From NCBI GenBank assembly GCA_964492555.1, contig CAZBKQ010000035.1, positions 1-27,118 of the forward strand: a DNA stretch of 27,118 bases. Reading direction: 5' to 3'. The notes under the pieces were generated by a model that saw only the letters and a program-made list of their open reading frames with translations, was not told where the DNA came from and ran no database searches. This document shows positions 1-7,737 of the stretch, in pieces. Origin of the DNA: GCA-2709075 sp964492555. Its GTDB lineage: Bacteria; Pseudomonadota; Alphaproteobacteria; MPNO01; UBA2964. The translations under genes were made by a program, and so were the position numbers. Within the stretch, counting starts at the first letter, position 1. Every line of letters begins with the position of its first letter.

Positions 1-710
1 CCGGGATAGGCTTCCGCGATCTGGCGGACGAATTCTTCCGGCGCGGATTTATCGTCCGATCCGGCGACGATCATCGCGGGCACGCGCAACGGCTCCACAT
101 ACTCGAACATATTGGCCCGGACCAGCGCGCCGAACAGTTTCAGATAGCCGGGTATCTGCATGCCCTTGGCGAAATCCACCGCCGCCGTCACCGCGTCCGG
201 ATCGGCATCGGGAGAGAGCGAATTCGGCGTGCGTTTCTCCGCAAATCCGGCGGCGCCCATCTCCGCCAGATCTTTCGCGCGCCCGTCCAGCATTTTCTGT
301 TTTTCTTCGTCGGATGACTCACCATTGCCGATCACCGCTTCGGCGAGCGTCAGCGACAGCATGCGGTCGGGGTAGGCCTGATGAAAGCGCGCGGCAATGC
401 ACGTCCCCACCGAATGGCCGACCAGATGGCAACGATCAATTTCCAGCGCATCGATAAAGCGCATGGCGACCTCCGCATATTCGGGGACCTCGGGCGCATC
501 GCCCGGCATTTCAGAAGAACCGCCATAGCCCGGCGCATCCCAGCCGATGACACGATATGTATCGGACAGGTTTTCATATTGCGGCACCCAGCTGTCGGAC
601 CGCCCGCCCAGCCCGTGCAGGATCACCAAAGGCGTGCCGGACCCGGCCTCACGGTAGGATATTGTCTGGCCGTTTCCGACATCGATGGTTTTCAGCGCGG
701 GTGCGGGCAT
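1..710 (-). CDS. alpha/beta hydrolase, 3' end off the window
   Basis: This is a leftward reading frame of 236 residues, starting at ATG 710 and open to the left edge. An AAAGGAGAG ribosome site lies just before the ATG. The N-terminal half is a classic alpha/beta-hydrolase: an oxyanion-loop LHGLGG at about residues 30-35, then WDAPGYGGS, then the nucleophile elbow GHSVG with Ser100. Near the left edge VAGSDDKSAP is the usual site of the catalytic acid. The catalytic His and the last 30 or so residues should lie beyond the window. There is no signal peptide, so it is probably cytosolic. The family covers esterases, C-C hydrolases and lactonases, and the substrate cannot be told. It is divergent from the GGT-family operon and may hydrolyse an ester or C-C bond in the same pathway; that link is inference from position only. 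Confidence 0.9.
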   Translation of the reverse strand, partial: MPAPALKTIDVGNGQTISYREAGSGTPLVILHGLGGRSDSWVPQYENLSDTYRVIGWDAPGYGGSSEMPGDAPEVPEYAEVAMRFIDALEIDRCHLVGHSVGTCIAARFHQAYPDRMLSLTLAEAVIGNGESSDEEKQKMLDGRAKDLAEMGAAGFAEKRTPNSLSPDADPDAVTAAVDFAKGMQIPGYLKLFGALVRANMFEYVEPLRVPAMIVAGSDDKSAPEEFVRQIAEAYP

Positions 711-790
711 TTTTCTCTCCTTTGTCGAGCACTGGAACTGAATTTGTTCCCGACGGACATAATAGCAGCGCGTGAAAAAACAGAAACTCT

Positions 791-816
791 GGACCCCGGA
801 TCAAGTCCGGGGTGAC
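791..816. repeat. imperfect palindromic intergenic repeat, short-loop form
   Basis: ACCCCGGA at 793-800 pairs with TCCGGGGT at 806-813 around a 5-nt loop, and GTGAC flanks one side. This belongs to the CCCCGGA/TCCGGGG palindromic repeats often seen scattered between genes in alphaproteobacterial genomes. A second member lies at 867-901 in the opposite orientation. It sits between two divergent genes, so it is not an ordinary gene-end terminator. Confidence 0.75.
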
Positions 817-866
817 AGGCGGGGGTAACGTGCCCTCCGTCACTCGTCCTTGCCTAAAAAACAGTG

Positions 867-901
867 TCACCCCGGACAAGCGAAGCGCGATCCGGGGTCC
901 A
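867..901. repeat. imperfect palindromic intergenic repeat, long-loop form
   Basis: The same 8-bp arms as the repeat at 791-816 occur here: ACCCCGGA at 869-876 and TCCGGGGT at 891-898. They are separated by a 14-nt loop holding GCG/CGC elements that could extend the stem. The flank GTCA before the arm is the reverse complement of the TGAC after the first copy, so the two elements form an inverted pair 51 nt apart. Without a coding gene, 711-1028 holds these two palindromes, the 38-bp repeat at 909-946 and a candidate promoter. Confidence 0.75.
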
Positions 902-908
902 GTCATCT

Positions 909-946
909 CCTTCCCCCTATCAGGGGGAAGGCCGGGATGGGGGTGG
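909..946 (+). repeat. 38-bp hairpin repeat, copy 1
   Basis: A 10-bp stem (909-918 with 922-931, loop ATC) is followed by the conserved tail GGCCGGGATGGGGGTGG. A second copy lies inverted at 5427-5464 and matches at 35 of 38 positions. Two of the three differences are a paired change that preserves the stem. The element sits 25 nt upstream of the TTGACA box that serves the GGT-family operon. Confidence 0.8.
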
Positions 947-971
947 AAAGTCATTCCCGCCGCAAGCTTCA

Positions 972-999
972 TTGACAACACACCGCGCCGCGCCATGAT
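972..999 (+). promoter_or_regulatory. candidate sigma-70-type promoter of the GGT-family operon
   Basis: A perfect TTGACA lies at 972-977 and CATGAT (4 of 6 to the -10 consensus) at 994-999, with a 16-nt spacer. Transcription would begin near 1006, about 23 nt before the ATG at 1029. The -35 with its downstream ACA and the ATGAT -10 core recur in front of the acyl-CoA synthetase gene at 5495-5523. This supports a real promoter but has no experimental backing. Confidence 0.5.
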
Positions 1000-1028
1000 G
1001 GGCGCACGCGGAAATCAGGATTTGAGAC

Positions 1029-2615
1029 ATGGCGAATGTAGATGAATTTGCCGGCGAAAAGCTGGCGCGATCCCCGGTTTACGGCACCCGGCACATGGTG
1101 GTGTCGGGCCATTCCCTGGCCTCCACCGCCGGGGTCCGGACACTGGAAGCGGGCGGGTCGCTGATCGATGCGATGATCGTTACCTCGTCGGTCCTCTGCA
1201 CCGTTCTGCCGCACGCGACCAGCTTCGGCGGCGATGCCTTTATCATCTATCACGACGCCAAATCGGGCGAGACGATCGGGCTCAACGCCTCCGGTTACGC
1301 GCCCGCCGGCGCGACGGCGGAATTCTTCAAGGACGGGATGGTGATGCGCGGGCCGCTCGCCGTGTCCACCCCCGGCATCGTGCGCGGCTGGGAACAGATC
1401 CATCAGCGTTACGGCAAAATGGACTGGGCGGATCTGTTCGATACCGCTCTGGACCTCGCCGAAAACGGCCATCCGCTGTCGCGCGTGCTGGCCTCGGCCC
1501 TGCATCTGTTCAACAAGGATGTCTCGGCGGACAAGGGCTGTTCGGATCTTTACATGCCGGGCGGTGTGCCGATGTCGGCGGGCCAGCTGGTGAAACAACC
1601 GGCATTGGCCGAGACCATCCGCAAGATCGCCACAGGCGGCAGCGCCGCCTATTACGAGGGCGATATCGCCCAATCGATCGGCGATTACAGCCAGCAATGC
1701 GGCGGGTTGCTGTCGGCGGCGGATTTCGACGGGTATCAGCCGGAATGGGTCGACGTGCTGAACACCGATTACCGGGGCCACAAGGTCTGCGTCATGCCGC
1801 CCAATTCCTACGGCTATCTGATGCTGATGCAGCTCAACGCGATTGCCGGTCTGGGGCCGGAGGCGTTTAACGGACCGGATGCGGACCGGCTGGCCTATCT
1901 CATCGCCGCGGCGCGCGCCGCCTTTGACGAAGGCAAGCGCTTTATCTGCGATCCCGCCGTCCACCCCGCGCCGCTCGACGATTTGCTGGGCGGCGATATG
2001 ACCGCGAAAATGCAGGCGGCAGTGGCCGAGGCCGCGCCCGGCCGCCACGAGAAACCCGGCGTCGGCGGGACAAGCTGCATCACCATGGTGGATGACGAGG
2101 GCAATGCCTGCGCCGTGGTGCAATCGGTATTCCATGTGTTCGGTTCGGCCTGGCTCGATCCCGGCACGGGGATTCTGATGAATAACCGGATGACCGGTTT
2201 CGACACCGACCCGGAACACCGCAATGTCGTCGCGCCGCACAAGCGGCCGAGCCATACGCTCAACCCCGTCATGGTATTCAAGGACGGGGCAGTCAAATAT
2301 CTGCTGACCACGCCGGGCGGGCCGGCCCAGACGATTTCCAATGTGCAGATGCTGACTAACATGGTCGATCGCGGGATGGAACTTTCCGCCGCCCTGGAAG
2401 CCCCGCGCTGGTCCATTGACGGGTCGGGCAACGCGCTGATCGACGACGAATACCCGCAGGCAACCGTTGACGCCCTGACCGCGCGCGGGTTTGAGATCCA
2501 GCGGGCCTCGGGTGCGTCCTATTTCGGCTCCTCCAAATGTATCGAGGTGATGGAAGGCGGGGTCTTCGCGGGCGCCGCCGATCACCGGCGGGAGGCCTAT
2601 GCCTGCGGCCGGTAA
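1029..2615 (+). CDS. gamma-glutamyltransferase family protein (Ntn hydrolase)
   Basis: The 528-residue protein has the GGT-family layout. The N-terminal large subunit carries SFGGDAF at about 65-71. The Ntn-hydrolase junction is GGTSCITMVD, where Thr348 is the expected self-cleavage site and catalytic nucleophile. It is followed by the FGS...GTGILMNN and PSHTLNP/TTPGG substrate-pocket segments. Family members hydrolyse or transfer gamma-glutamyl or related acyl amides after autoproteolysis. No signal peptide is visible, unlike periplasmic GGTs, so this is more like the cytosolic YwrD-type branch and may act on another amide. The start ATG at 1029 has only a weak upstream AGGA. The 3' end overlaps the next gene by 17 nt, indicating an operon with the amidohydrolase. 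Exact substrate is unknown. Confidence 0.9.
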   Translation: MANVDEFAGEKLARSPVYGTRHMVVSGHSLASTAGVRTLEAGGSLIDAMIVTSSVLCTVLPHATSFGGDAFIIYHDAKSGETIGLNASGYAPAGATAEFFKDGMVMRGPLAVSTPGIVRGWEQIHQRYGKMDWADLFDTALDLAENGHPLSRVLASALHLFNKDVSADKGCSDLYMPGGVPMSAGQLVKQPALAETIRKIATGGSAAYYEGDIAQSIGDYSQQCGGLLSAADFDGYQPEWVDVLNTDYRGHKVCVMPPNSYGYLMLMQLNAIAGLGPEAFNGPDADRLAYLIAAARAAFDEGKRFICDPAVHPAPLDDLLGGDMTAKMQAAVAEAAPGRHEKPGVGGTSCITMVDDEGNACAVVQSVFHVFGSAWLDPGTGILMNNRMTGFDTDPEHRNVVAPHKRPSHTLNPVMVFKDGAVKYLLTTPGGPAQTISNVQMLTNMVDRGMELSAALEAPRWSIDGSGNALIDDEYPQATVDALTARGFEIQRASGASYFGSSKCIEVMEGGVFAGAADHRREAYACGR

Positions 2616-4317
2616 CGTGTCCGCCCCCTGTTATGACGGGGCGGATCTGCTGATCCGCAACGCGAAGGTCATCACCTGCGATGCACGCGGCTCCATCCAT
2701 CGCGCGATTTCGGTAAAGAATGGCCGCATATTAGCGGTGGGCACGGAAGACGCCGTCGCCGATACGGCGAACGAGGCGACCCGCATCATTGATGCCAACG
2801 GCGCGGCCGTGATCCCCGGCATGATCGACGGGCACGCGCATCTCGACCGCGAAGGGCTCAAACATGTTTTCCCGTCGCTGGCGGGCTGTACCTCCATCGA
2901 CGATGTGCTGCAGCGGATTGAGGCGCTGGTGAAAGATGCCGAACCCGGTGAGTGGATCGTCACCATGCCGATCGGCGATCCGCCGTTCTATTTCGATGTG
3001 CCGGGCAATCTGAAGGAAAACCGTTTTCCGACCCGGTGGGAGCTGGATCGCGTCGCGCCCGACAACCCGGTCTATATCCGCCCGATCTGGGGGTTCTGGC
3101 GCCATATCCAGCCGCTCGATTCCATCGCCAATTCCCGCGCGCTTGAGGAAGCGGGGCTCGCCCGCGTGCCCAATGACTGCCCGGCCAATGTGACGTTTGA
3201 AATCGATGACGCGACCGGTGAACCCAACGGCATCATCCATGAAAAGACCTTCATGCCGATCGCGGAACTCAAATGGTTCCGGACCATGCCGCGCTTTTCC
3301 CATGACGACCGGGTGCGCGGGCTGAAAGACGCGATGCGCACTTATAACGCCAGCGGCACCACATCGGTGCTGGAGGAACATGGCTGCGCGCAGGAGCTGA
3401 TCGATGCCTGGCGCGCGGTCAATGCGGAGGACGCGGCGACGGTGCGCGGCCATCTGATCTACAGCCCGGCCTGGCATTTCGCGGAGAAAGAGGATTACGA
3501 GGGCGCCATCGAACGCTGGGCGGCGGAGCTCGGCGGGATGCACGGCACCGGCGATGACCGGCTGCGCGTCGGCGGGGTGTTCGGTGATCTCGGGGTCGAT
3601 CCGGATGCGGCCTCGCGCCTCACCGCCGCGCCCTATACCGGCTGGTCCGGGTTCTATTACGACAGCGGCGTGCCGGCGGAAAAGATGCACGATTTCCTGA
3701 TGGCGGCGGCGAAGCACGATGTCCGCATCAGCGCCATCTGGATGACGATGCTGCCCTATTTCGAGGCGGTGAACCGGGAAATCCCGATCGGCGACCGGCG
3801 CTGGATCATCGGCCATCTGGGCTGCGCCACGCCGGAACAGATCAAAAGCCTCGCCGATATGAACATCGTGATGACGGCCCATACCAACCGCTATGTCTTC
3901 AAGAACGGCCACGCCCTGATCGAGGAGCTCGGCCCGGACAATGAAAACAATCTCTGCCCCATCAGGTCGCTGCTGGAGGAAGGGGTTCATATCGGGCTCT
4001 CGACCGATAACGTGCCGACGACGCTGTGGTATCCGGTATGGCAGGCGGTGACGCGGCATAATCTCTATATCGACGCGCCGGTCGCGCCGGAACAGGCGCT
4101 GACCCGTCAGCAGGCGCTTAACTGCGCCACCATCGAAGGGGCGTATCTGACGGGCGAGGAAGATGAAAAGGGATCGCTGGAAGAAGGCAAGCTCGCCGAT
4201 ATGGCGATCCTGACCGACGATCCGCTGACCTGTCCCGAGCCAGATATCAGGGACATCATGGCGGCGACCACCATCGTCGGCGGCGAAATCGTTTATCAGG
4301 CGGAGGACACGCCATGA
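2599..4317 (+). CDS. YtcJ-like metal-dependent amidohydrolase
   Basis: This is a 572-residue amidohydrolase-superfamily protein. The N-terminal beta-sandwich (LLIRNAKVITCDARGSIHRA) leads into the first metal motif DGHAH (Asp77 to His81). Later come GHLG (His406), AHTN, and the late-barrel metal or catalytic Asp470 in LSTDN. The C-terminal GSLEEGKLADMAIL returns to the sandwich, as is usual. Length and the long insert between the first motif and the barrel fit the amidohydrolase-3/YtcJ group, which hydrolyses C-N bonds of largely uncharacterised substrates. The ATG at 2599 lies inside the end of the GGT-family gene, and the stop overlaps the next start as ATGA, so the three genes are probably translationally coupled. 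Cytosolic; substrate not assignable. Confidence 0.9.
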   Translation: MPAAGNVSAPCYDGADLLIRNAKVITCDARGSIHRAISVKNGRILAVGTEDAVADTANEATRIIDANGAAVIPGMIDGHAHLDREGLKHVFPSLAGCTSIDDVLQRIEALVKDAEPGEWIVTMPIGDPPFYFDVPGNLKENRFPTRWELDRVAPDNPVYIRPIWGFWRHIQPLDSIANSRALEEAGLARVPNDCPANVTFEIDDATGEPNGIIHEKTFMPIAELKWFRTMPRFSHDDRVRGLKDAMRTYNASGTTSVLEEHGCAQELIDAWRAVNAEDAATVRGHLIYSPAWHFAEKEDYEGAIERWAAELGGMHGTGDDRLRVGGVFGDLGVDPDAASRLTAAPYTGWSGFYYDSGVPAEKMHDFLMAAAKHDVRISAIWMTMLPYFEAVNREIPIGDRRWIIGHLGCATPEQIKSLADMNIVMTAHTNRYVFKNGHALIEELGPDNENNLCPIRSLLEEGVHIGLSTDNVPTTLWYPVWQAVTRHNLYIDAPVAPEQALTRQQALNCATIEGAYLTGEEDEKGSLEEGKLADMAILTDDPLTCPEPDIRDIMAATTIVGGEIVYQAEDTP

Positions 4318-5405
4318 AGCTGGAAGAGCTGGACACGCCGGTCCTTTTGGTCGACCGGGATGCGCTGGAGCGTAACCTCAAACGCATGCAGGAAATCACG
4401 GCAGCGGCCGGCGTTTCCTACCGGCCGCACGCCAAGGCCCATAAATCACCCGACATCGCAAAGCTGCAATTCGCCCACGGCGCGACGGGTATTTGTTGCG
4501 CCAAGCTTGGCGAGGCGGAAGTGCTCTGCGAGGAAGGCATCCAGAATATTCTGATAACCACCCCTGTGATCGGCCTGTCGAAACTCGCGCGGCTGGCGCA
4601 GCTCGCCTCCCGCACCGCCGTCGCGGTAGTGGCGGACGATGCGCAAAATCTGCGTGAGATGGGGATGATCGGACAGACCACCGGCGTCGCGCTGGATGTC
4701 GTGATCGAGGTCAATGTCGGGCAGAACCGCTGCGGTGTGGAGCCGGGCGAACCGGCGCTTGCGCTGGCCCGGATTATTGAGGAATCACCCTGGCTCGCCC
4801 TTGCCGGACTGCAGGGCTATCAGGGCGCGATCCAGATGACGGAAGATTTCGCCGAACGCAAGGCGGCGGCGGAGAAGGCCCTGTCCCTGCTGCTGGAAAC
4901 CGCCACGCTGATCCGCGCCAACGGCATCGAAGTCCCGGTGCTGACCGGCGGCGGCAGCGGCACGTCCGCGATTGATGCGGCGGCGCACGGGCTGACCGAG
5001 CTGCAACCCGGCGGCTATATCTTTATGGATGCGCGCTATCGCCAGGTCGATTGGGAAGACGGGGATAAAATCCCGTTCGAATCATCGCTGACCGTACTCG
5101 CCTCCGTCATCTCCCGCCCGGCGCCTAACCGGGCCATCCTCGATATGGGGCTGAAATCCATCAGCTCCGATCAGGGCCCGCCGGTGCCGCTCGATCTGCC
5201 GGGCGCGCAATTCAAATTCGCCGGTGAGGAACATGGCGAGCTGTTCTGGGAAGAAGGCGATTGCCCGCTGGAGAACGGTGACAAGGTCCGTTTTGTGCCG
5301 ACCCATTGCGACACGACGGTCAATCTCTATGACCAGTTCATCGCCTATGCCGGCGAAGACGTCACCGATGTCTGGCCGATCCCCGCGCGGGGACGGTCGC
5401 AGTAG
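4314..5405 (+). CDS. DSD1/D-threonine-aldolase-type PLP enzyme
   Basis: The 363-residue protein has an alanine-racemase-like (fold type III) N-terminal barrel and a C-terminal beta domain. RPHAKAHK at 37-44 is the PLP site, with Lys41 the expected Schiff-base lysine. The C-terminal THCDTTVN has His331 and Asp333 in the H-x-D spacing used for the divalent metal in D-threonine aldolase. D-serine dehydratase has Cys at the second position, so aldolase chemistry is favoured: retro-aldol cleavage of a beta-hydroxy-alpha-amino acid to glycine and an aldehyde. Beta-hydroxyaspartate aldolases share this family, but none of the other genes of that pathway are here. The start overlaps the amidohydrolase stop by 4 nt (ATGA), so it is the last gene of that operon. 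Exact substrate is open. Confidence 0.88.
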   Translation: MKLEELDTPVLLVDRDALERNLKRMQEITAAAGVSYRPHAKAHKSPDIAKLQFAHGATGICCAKLGEAEVLCEEGIQNILITTPVIGLSKLARLAQLASRTAVAVVADDAQNLREMGMIGQTTGVALDVVIEVNVGQNRCGVEPGEPALALARIIEESPWLALAGLQGYQGAIQMTEDFAERKAAAEKALSLLLETATLIRANGIEVPVLTGGGSGTSAIDAAAHGLTELQPGGYIFMDARYRQVDWEDGDKIPFESSLTVLASVISRPAPNRAILDMGLKSISSDQGPPVPLDLPGAQFKFAGEEHGELFWEEGDCPLENGDKVRFVPTHCDTTVNLYDQFIAYAGEDVTDVWPIPARGRSQ

Positions 5406-5426
5406 GGCGCCGGAACAAGAAACTTC

Positions 5427-5464
5427 CCACCCTCATCCCGGCCTTCTCCCTGATAGGGAGAAGG
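5427..5464 (-). repeat. 38-bp hairpin repeat, copy 2 (inverted relative to copy 1)
   Basis: A 10-bp stem (5442-5451 with 5455-5464, loop GAT) is preceded by the reverse complement of the copy-1 tail. It matches 909-946 at 35 of 38 positions. It lies 22 nt after the stop of the PLP-enzyme gene, where it could act as a transcription-slowing hairpin, although no T-run follows. It is 30 nt before the next TTGACA box. Confidence 0.8.
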
Positions 5465-5494
5465 AGAAAATCCCTCCCCTGGCCCCTCTCCCAT

Positions 5495-5523
5495 TTGACA
5501 ACATCCCGCCCCGCCTCAATGAT
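5495..5523 (+). promoter_or_regulatory. candidate promoter of the first acyl-CoA synthetase gene
   Basis: TTGACA at 5495-5500 and AATGAT (4 of 6 to the -10 consensus) at 5518-5523 are 17 nt apart. The first nine bases (TTGACAACA) and the ATGAT core match the promoter at 972-999, and the intervening stretch is similarly rich in CCGC. Transcription would start near 5530, shortly before the AGGGAGG ribosome site of the gene at 5552. A GATTC (GANTC methylation motif) overlaps the -10 edge. Confidence 0.5.
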
Positions 5524-5551
5524 TCCCTGAACAACATAAAGGGAGGCAGGC

Positions 5552-7630
5552 ATGGCGGTATCGGCAGCCGATATTTTCAACGCGCGCAACGTGGCGCTGG
5601 TGGGGGCGACGGACAAATCGCACTGGCCGCGCAATATTTACGCCAACATGATGGAATCGGGGTTCGACGGCAATCTGTGGCCGGTCAACCCGAAGCGCGA
5701 CGAGATTTTCGGCGTCCCCTGCTATCCGGACCTCAAATCCACACCGGAACCGGCGGACCTCGCGCTTTTGATCATCCCGGCGGGCGCGATCCCGGGAACG
5801 CTGGAGATGGGCGCGGAAATCGGACTGAAGAGCGCCGTGGTCTATGCCGCCGGGTTCGGCGATGGCGGCAGGCCGGAATCGATCGAACGCGGTGAGAAGC
5901 TGAAGGCGCAGCTTTCCGGCATGGATATTTCCATCTGCGGGCCGAACTGCATGGGGCTCGTCGGTATCCGCGAAAAACTCTACTGCTATCCGCATGCCCA
6001 TATCCGCGATCTGGAACCCGGCCCGACGGCGCTGATTACCCAGTCCGGCGGCACGCTGTCCTATTTCCTGCGGGCGGGAGAGGAACGCGGGCTGACCTTT
6101 TCCTATGCGGTCTCATCCGGGAACGAGCTCAGCCTCGATCTCTCCGATTACATCAATTTCTGCGTCGACGACCCGGAGACCAGACAGATATGTCTGTTTA
6201 TCGAGGGCATCCGCAAACCCGACGCGTTCATGGCGGCGTGCGGCCGGGCGCTTGAAGCCGAAAAGCCGGTGATCGCCATCAAGACCGGACGGTCGCAGAA
6301 ATCGCGCGAAGCGGCGCAATCCCATTCCGGCGCGGTGGCCGGCGATTACGCGGCTTATGAGGCCGTGTGCGACCGGTACGGCATCGTCAATTGCGAAACG
6401 CTGGAAGAAATGATCGAGATGACGGTCGGGTTCCAGCAGGGGCGCTGGCCCAGGGGACCGCGTATCGCCTTCATGACCACATCGGGCGGCACGGTCGATC
6501 TGCTGCATGATTATTGCGAGGAACAGGGCGCGTCGGTGCCGGAGCTTTCACCCGAGACGGTTGAGGCTGTCCGTCCCTTCGTGCCCGCTGATTGCCATAT
6601 CCGCAACCCGATCGATACCGGCGCGCCGGTGGGTCAGTCGGGCCGGTCCTCACCGGTGGAGATCTGCAAGGCATTCGCGGCCGATCCCAATGTCGATATC
6701 GTGGCCTGGTGTAACAATATGCCGGGCAGCGCGCGCAGTTCCGGCGCGGAGGACGAAATCCACGATCTGCTGAATTCGACCGACAAGCCGGTCTTTTCCT
6801 TCGCCCGCATGCCGCACCAGATCCCCGATGGCGGGCTGGAGTTTCAGAAACGCACCAACATGCCGTTTGTACAGGGCTCCCGCATCGGGGTGCGGGTCGC
6901 CAATGCGCTCTGGCATTTCGCGGAACGGCGGGGCAAGGCGCCGGCCATCCCGGGCGCGCCGAAAGGCTCACCGGAAAACTGTTCGGGGGACGCGCTGACC
7001 AAAGCGCTGGAAGCCGCCGGCGTGCCGGGGCCGAAATCCGTTATGGCCGCCGACGCGGCGGAAGCGGGAAAGACAGCAACCGGGATCGGCTTTCCGGTGG
7101 CGGTCAAGATCGTCTCCCCCCAGGCCAGCCACAAGACCGAGGTCGGCGGCGTCGCGCTGGGGCTTGAGACCGCCGAAGCGGTCGAAGCCGCGGCAACCGA
7201 CATGGCCGCAAGGCTCACGGCGCTCGACTTCAATGCCGTGATCGACGGTTTCCTGGTGCAGGAAATGGTTTCCGGCGTCGAGGTGCTGGTCGGCGCGCGC
7301 ACCGATGCGCTTTACGGCCCGATGCTCGTGCTGGGCACCGGCGGCACGATGGTGGAGCTGATGCGCGATGTGGCGCTCTCGCTACTGCCGGCCGATGAAG
7401 GACAAATCCGCCGCATGATCGACGGGTTGAAGCTGAAGGAGCAGCTCAAAGGGTGGCGTGGCGCGCCGGAGGCCGATAGCGATGCGCTGGTTAAAGCCGT
7501 GCTGGGGCTTTCCGGATTTTTCCTCGATCACCGGACCTGGCTCGACGATATCGAGATCAACCCGCTGATGGTCCTGCCGAAAGGCGAAGGCGTCCGCGCG
7601 GTGGATGTGCGGACGGTCGCGGCACCCTAA
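5552..7630 (+). CDS. NDP-forming acyl-CoA synthetase (acetate--CoA ligase family), copy A
   Basis: This 692-residue single-chain enzyme resembles archaeal ADP-forming acetyl-CoA synthetase and succinyl-CoA ligase. Domains in order are a CoA-binding Rossmann domain (about 1-130, with NVALVGATD), ligase-CoA domains (about 150-460) and a C-terminal ATP-grasp domain (about 475-690). SHSG with His258 matches the phosphohistidine that relays phosphate between the acyl site and the nucleotide. GFPVAVKIVS and EINPLMV mark the ATP-grasp. The reaction is a carboxylic acid plus CoA plus NTP to acyl-CoA, or the reverse with NTP synthesis. A good AGGGAGG site precedes ATG 5552. It has its own promoter and ends at a strong terminator. 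Copy B at 9733-11817 is a clear paralog. Substrate unknown. Confidence 0.92.
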   Translation: MAVSAADIFNARNVALVGATDKSHWPRNIYANMMESGFDGNLWPVNPKRDEIFGVPCYPDLKSTPEPADLALLIIPAGAIPGTLEMGAEIGLKSAVVYAAGFGDGGRPESIERGEKLKAQLSGMDISICGPNCMGLVGIREKLYCYPHAHIRDLEPGPTALITQSGGTLSYFLRAGEERGLTFSYAVSSGNELSLDLSDYINFCVDDPETRQICLFIEGIRKPDAFMAACGRALEAEKPVIAIKTGRSQKSREAAQSHSGAVAGDYAAYEAVCDRYGIVNCETLEEMIEMTVGFQQGRWPRGPRIAFMTTSGGTVDLLHDYCEEQGASVPELSPETVEAVRPFVPADCHIRNPIDTGAPVGQSGRSSPVEICKAFAADPNVDIVAWCNNMPGSARSSGAEDEIHDLLNSTDKPVFSFARMPHQIPDGGLEFQKRTNMPFVQGSRIGVRVANALWHFAERRGKAPAIPGAPKGSPENCSGDALTKALEAAGVPGPKSVMAADAAEAGKTATGIGFPVAVKIVSPQASHKTEVGGVALGLETAEAVEAAATDMAARLTALDFNAVIDGFLVQEMVSGVEVLVGARTDALYGPMLVLGTGGTMVELMRDVALSLLPADEGQIRRMIDGLKLKEQLKGWRGAPEADSDALVKAVLGLSGFFLDHRTWLDDIEINPLMVLPKGEGVRAVDVRTVAAP

Positions 7631-7681
7631 AAGCGCACCGCGCTCTTCCCTCCCGGCCTCCGGGCCGGGGTCCGGTCAAAG

Positions 7682-7716
7682 AAAAACCCTCCCCCGGCAA
7701 TCGGGGGAGGGTTTTT
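7682..7716. terminator. bidirectional intrinsic terminator
   Basis: A perfect inverted repeat pairs 7682-7695 with 7703-7716; one more G-C pair (7696/7702) leaves a 5-nt loop. The arms begin with A5 and end with T5, so the stem is GC-rich with a U-tract on either strand. It lies between the convergent ends of the acyl-CoA synthetase gene (7630) and the crotonase gene (7738) and would serve both. Confidence 0.92.
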
Positions 7717-7737
7717 CGTCTCAAAAACGGGCGCGGG

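Noticed and set aside
969..2585. A 538-codon open frame on the minus strand
   Set aside because: It is antisense to the GGT-family gene, has no recognisable domain, and the plus-strand gene is unmistakable. The 442-codon frame at 2731-4059 is the same kind of shadow over the amidohydrolase.
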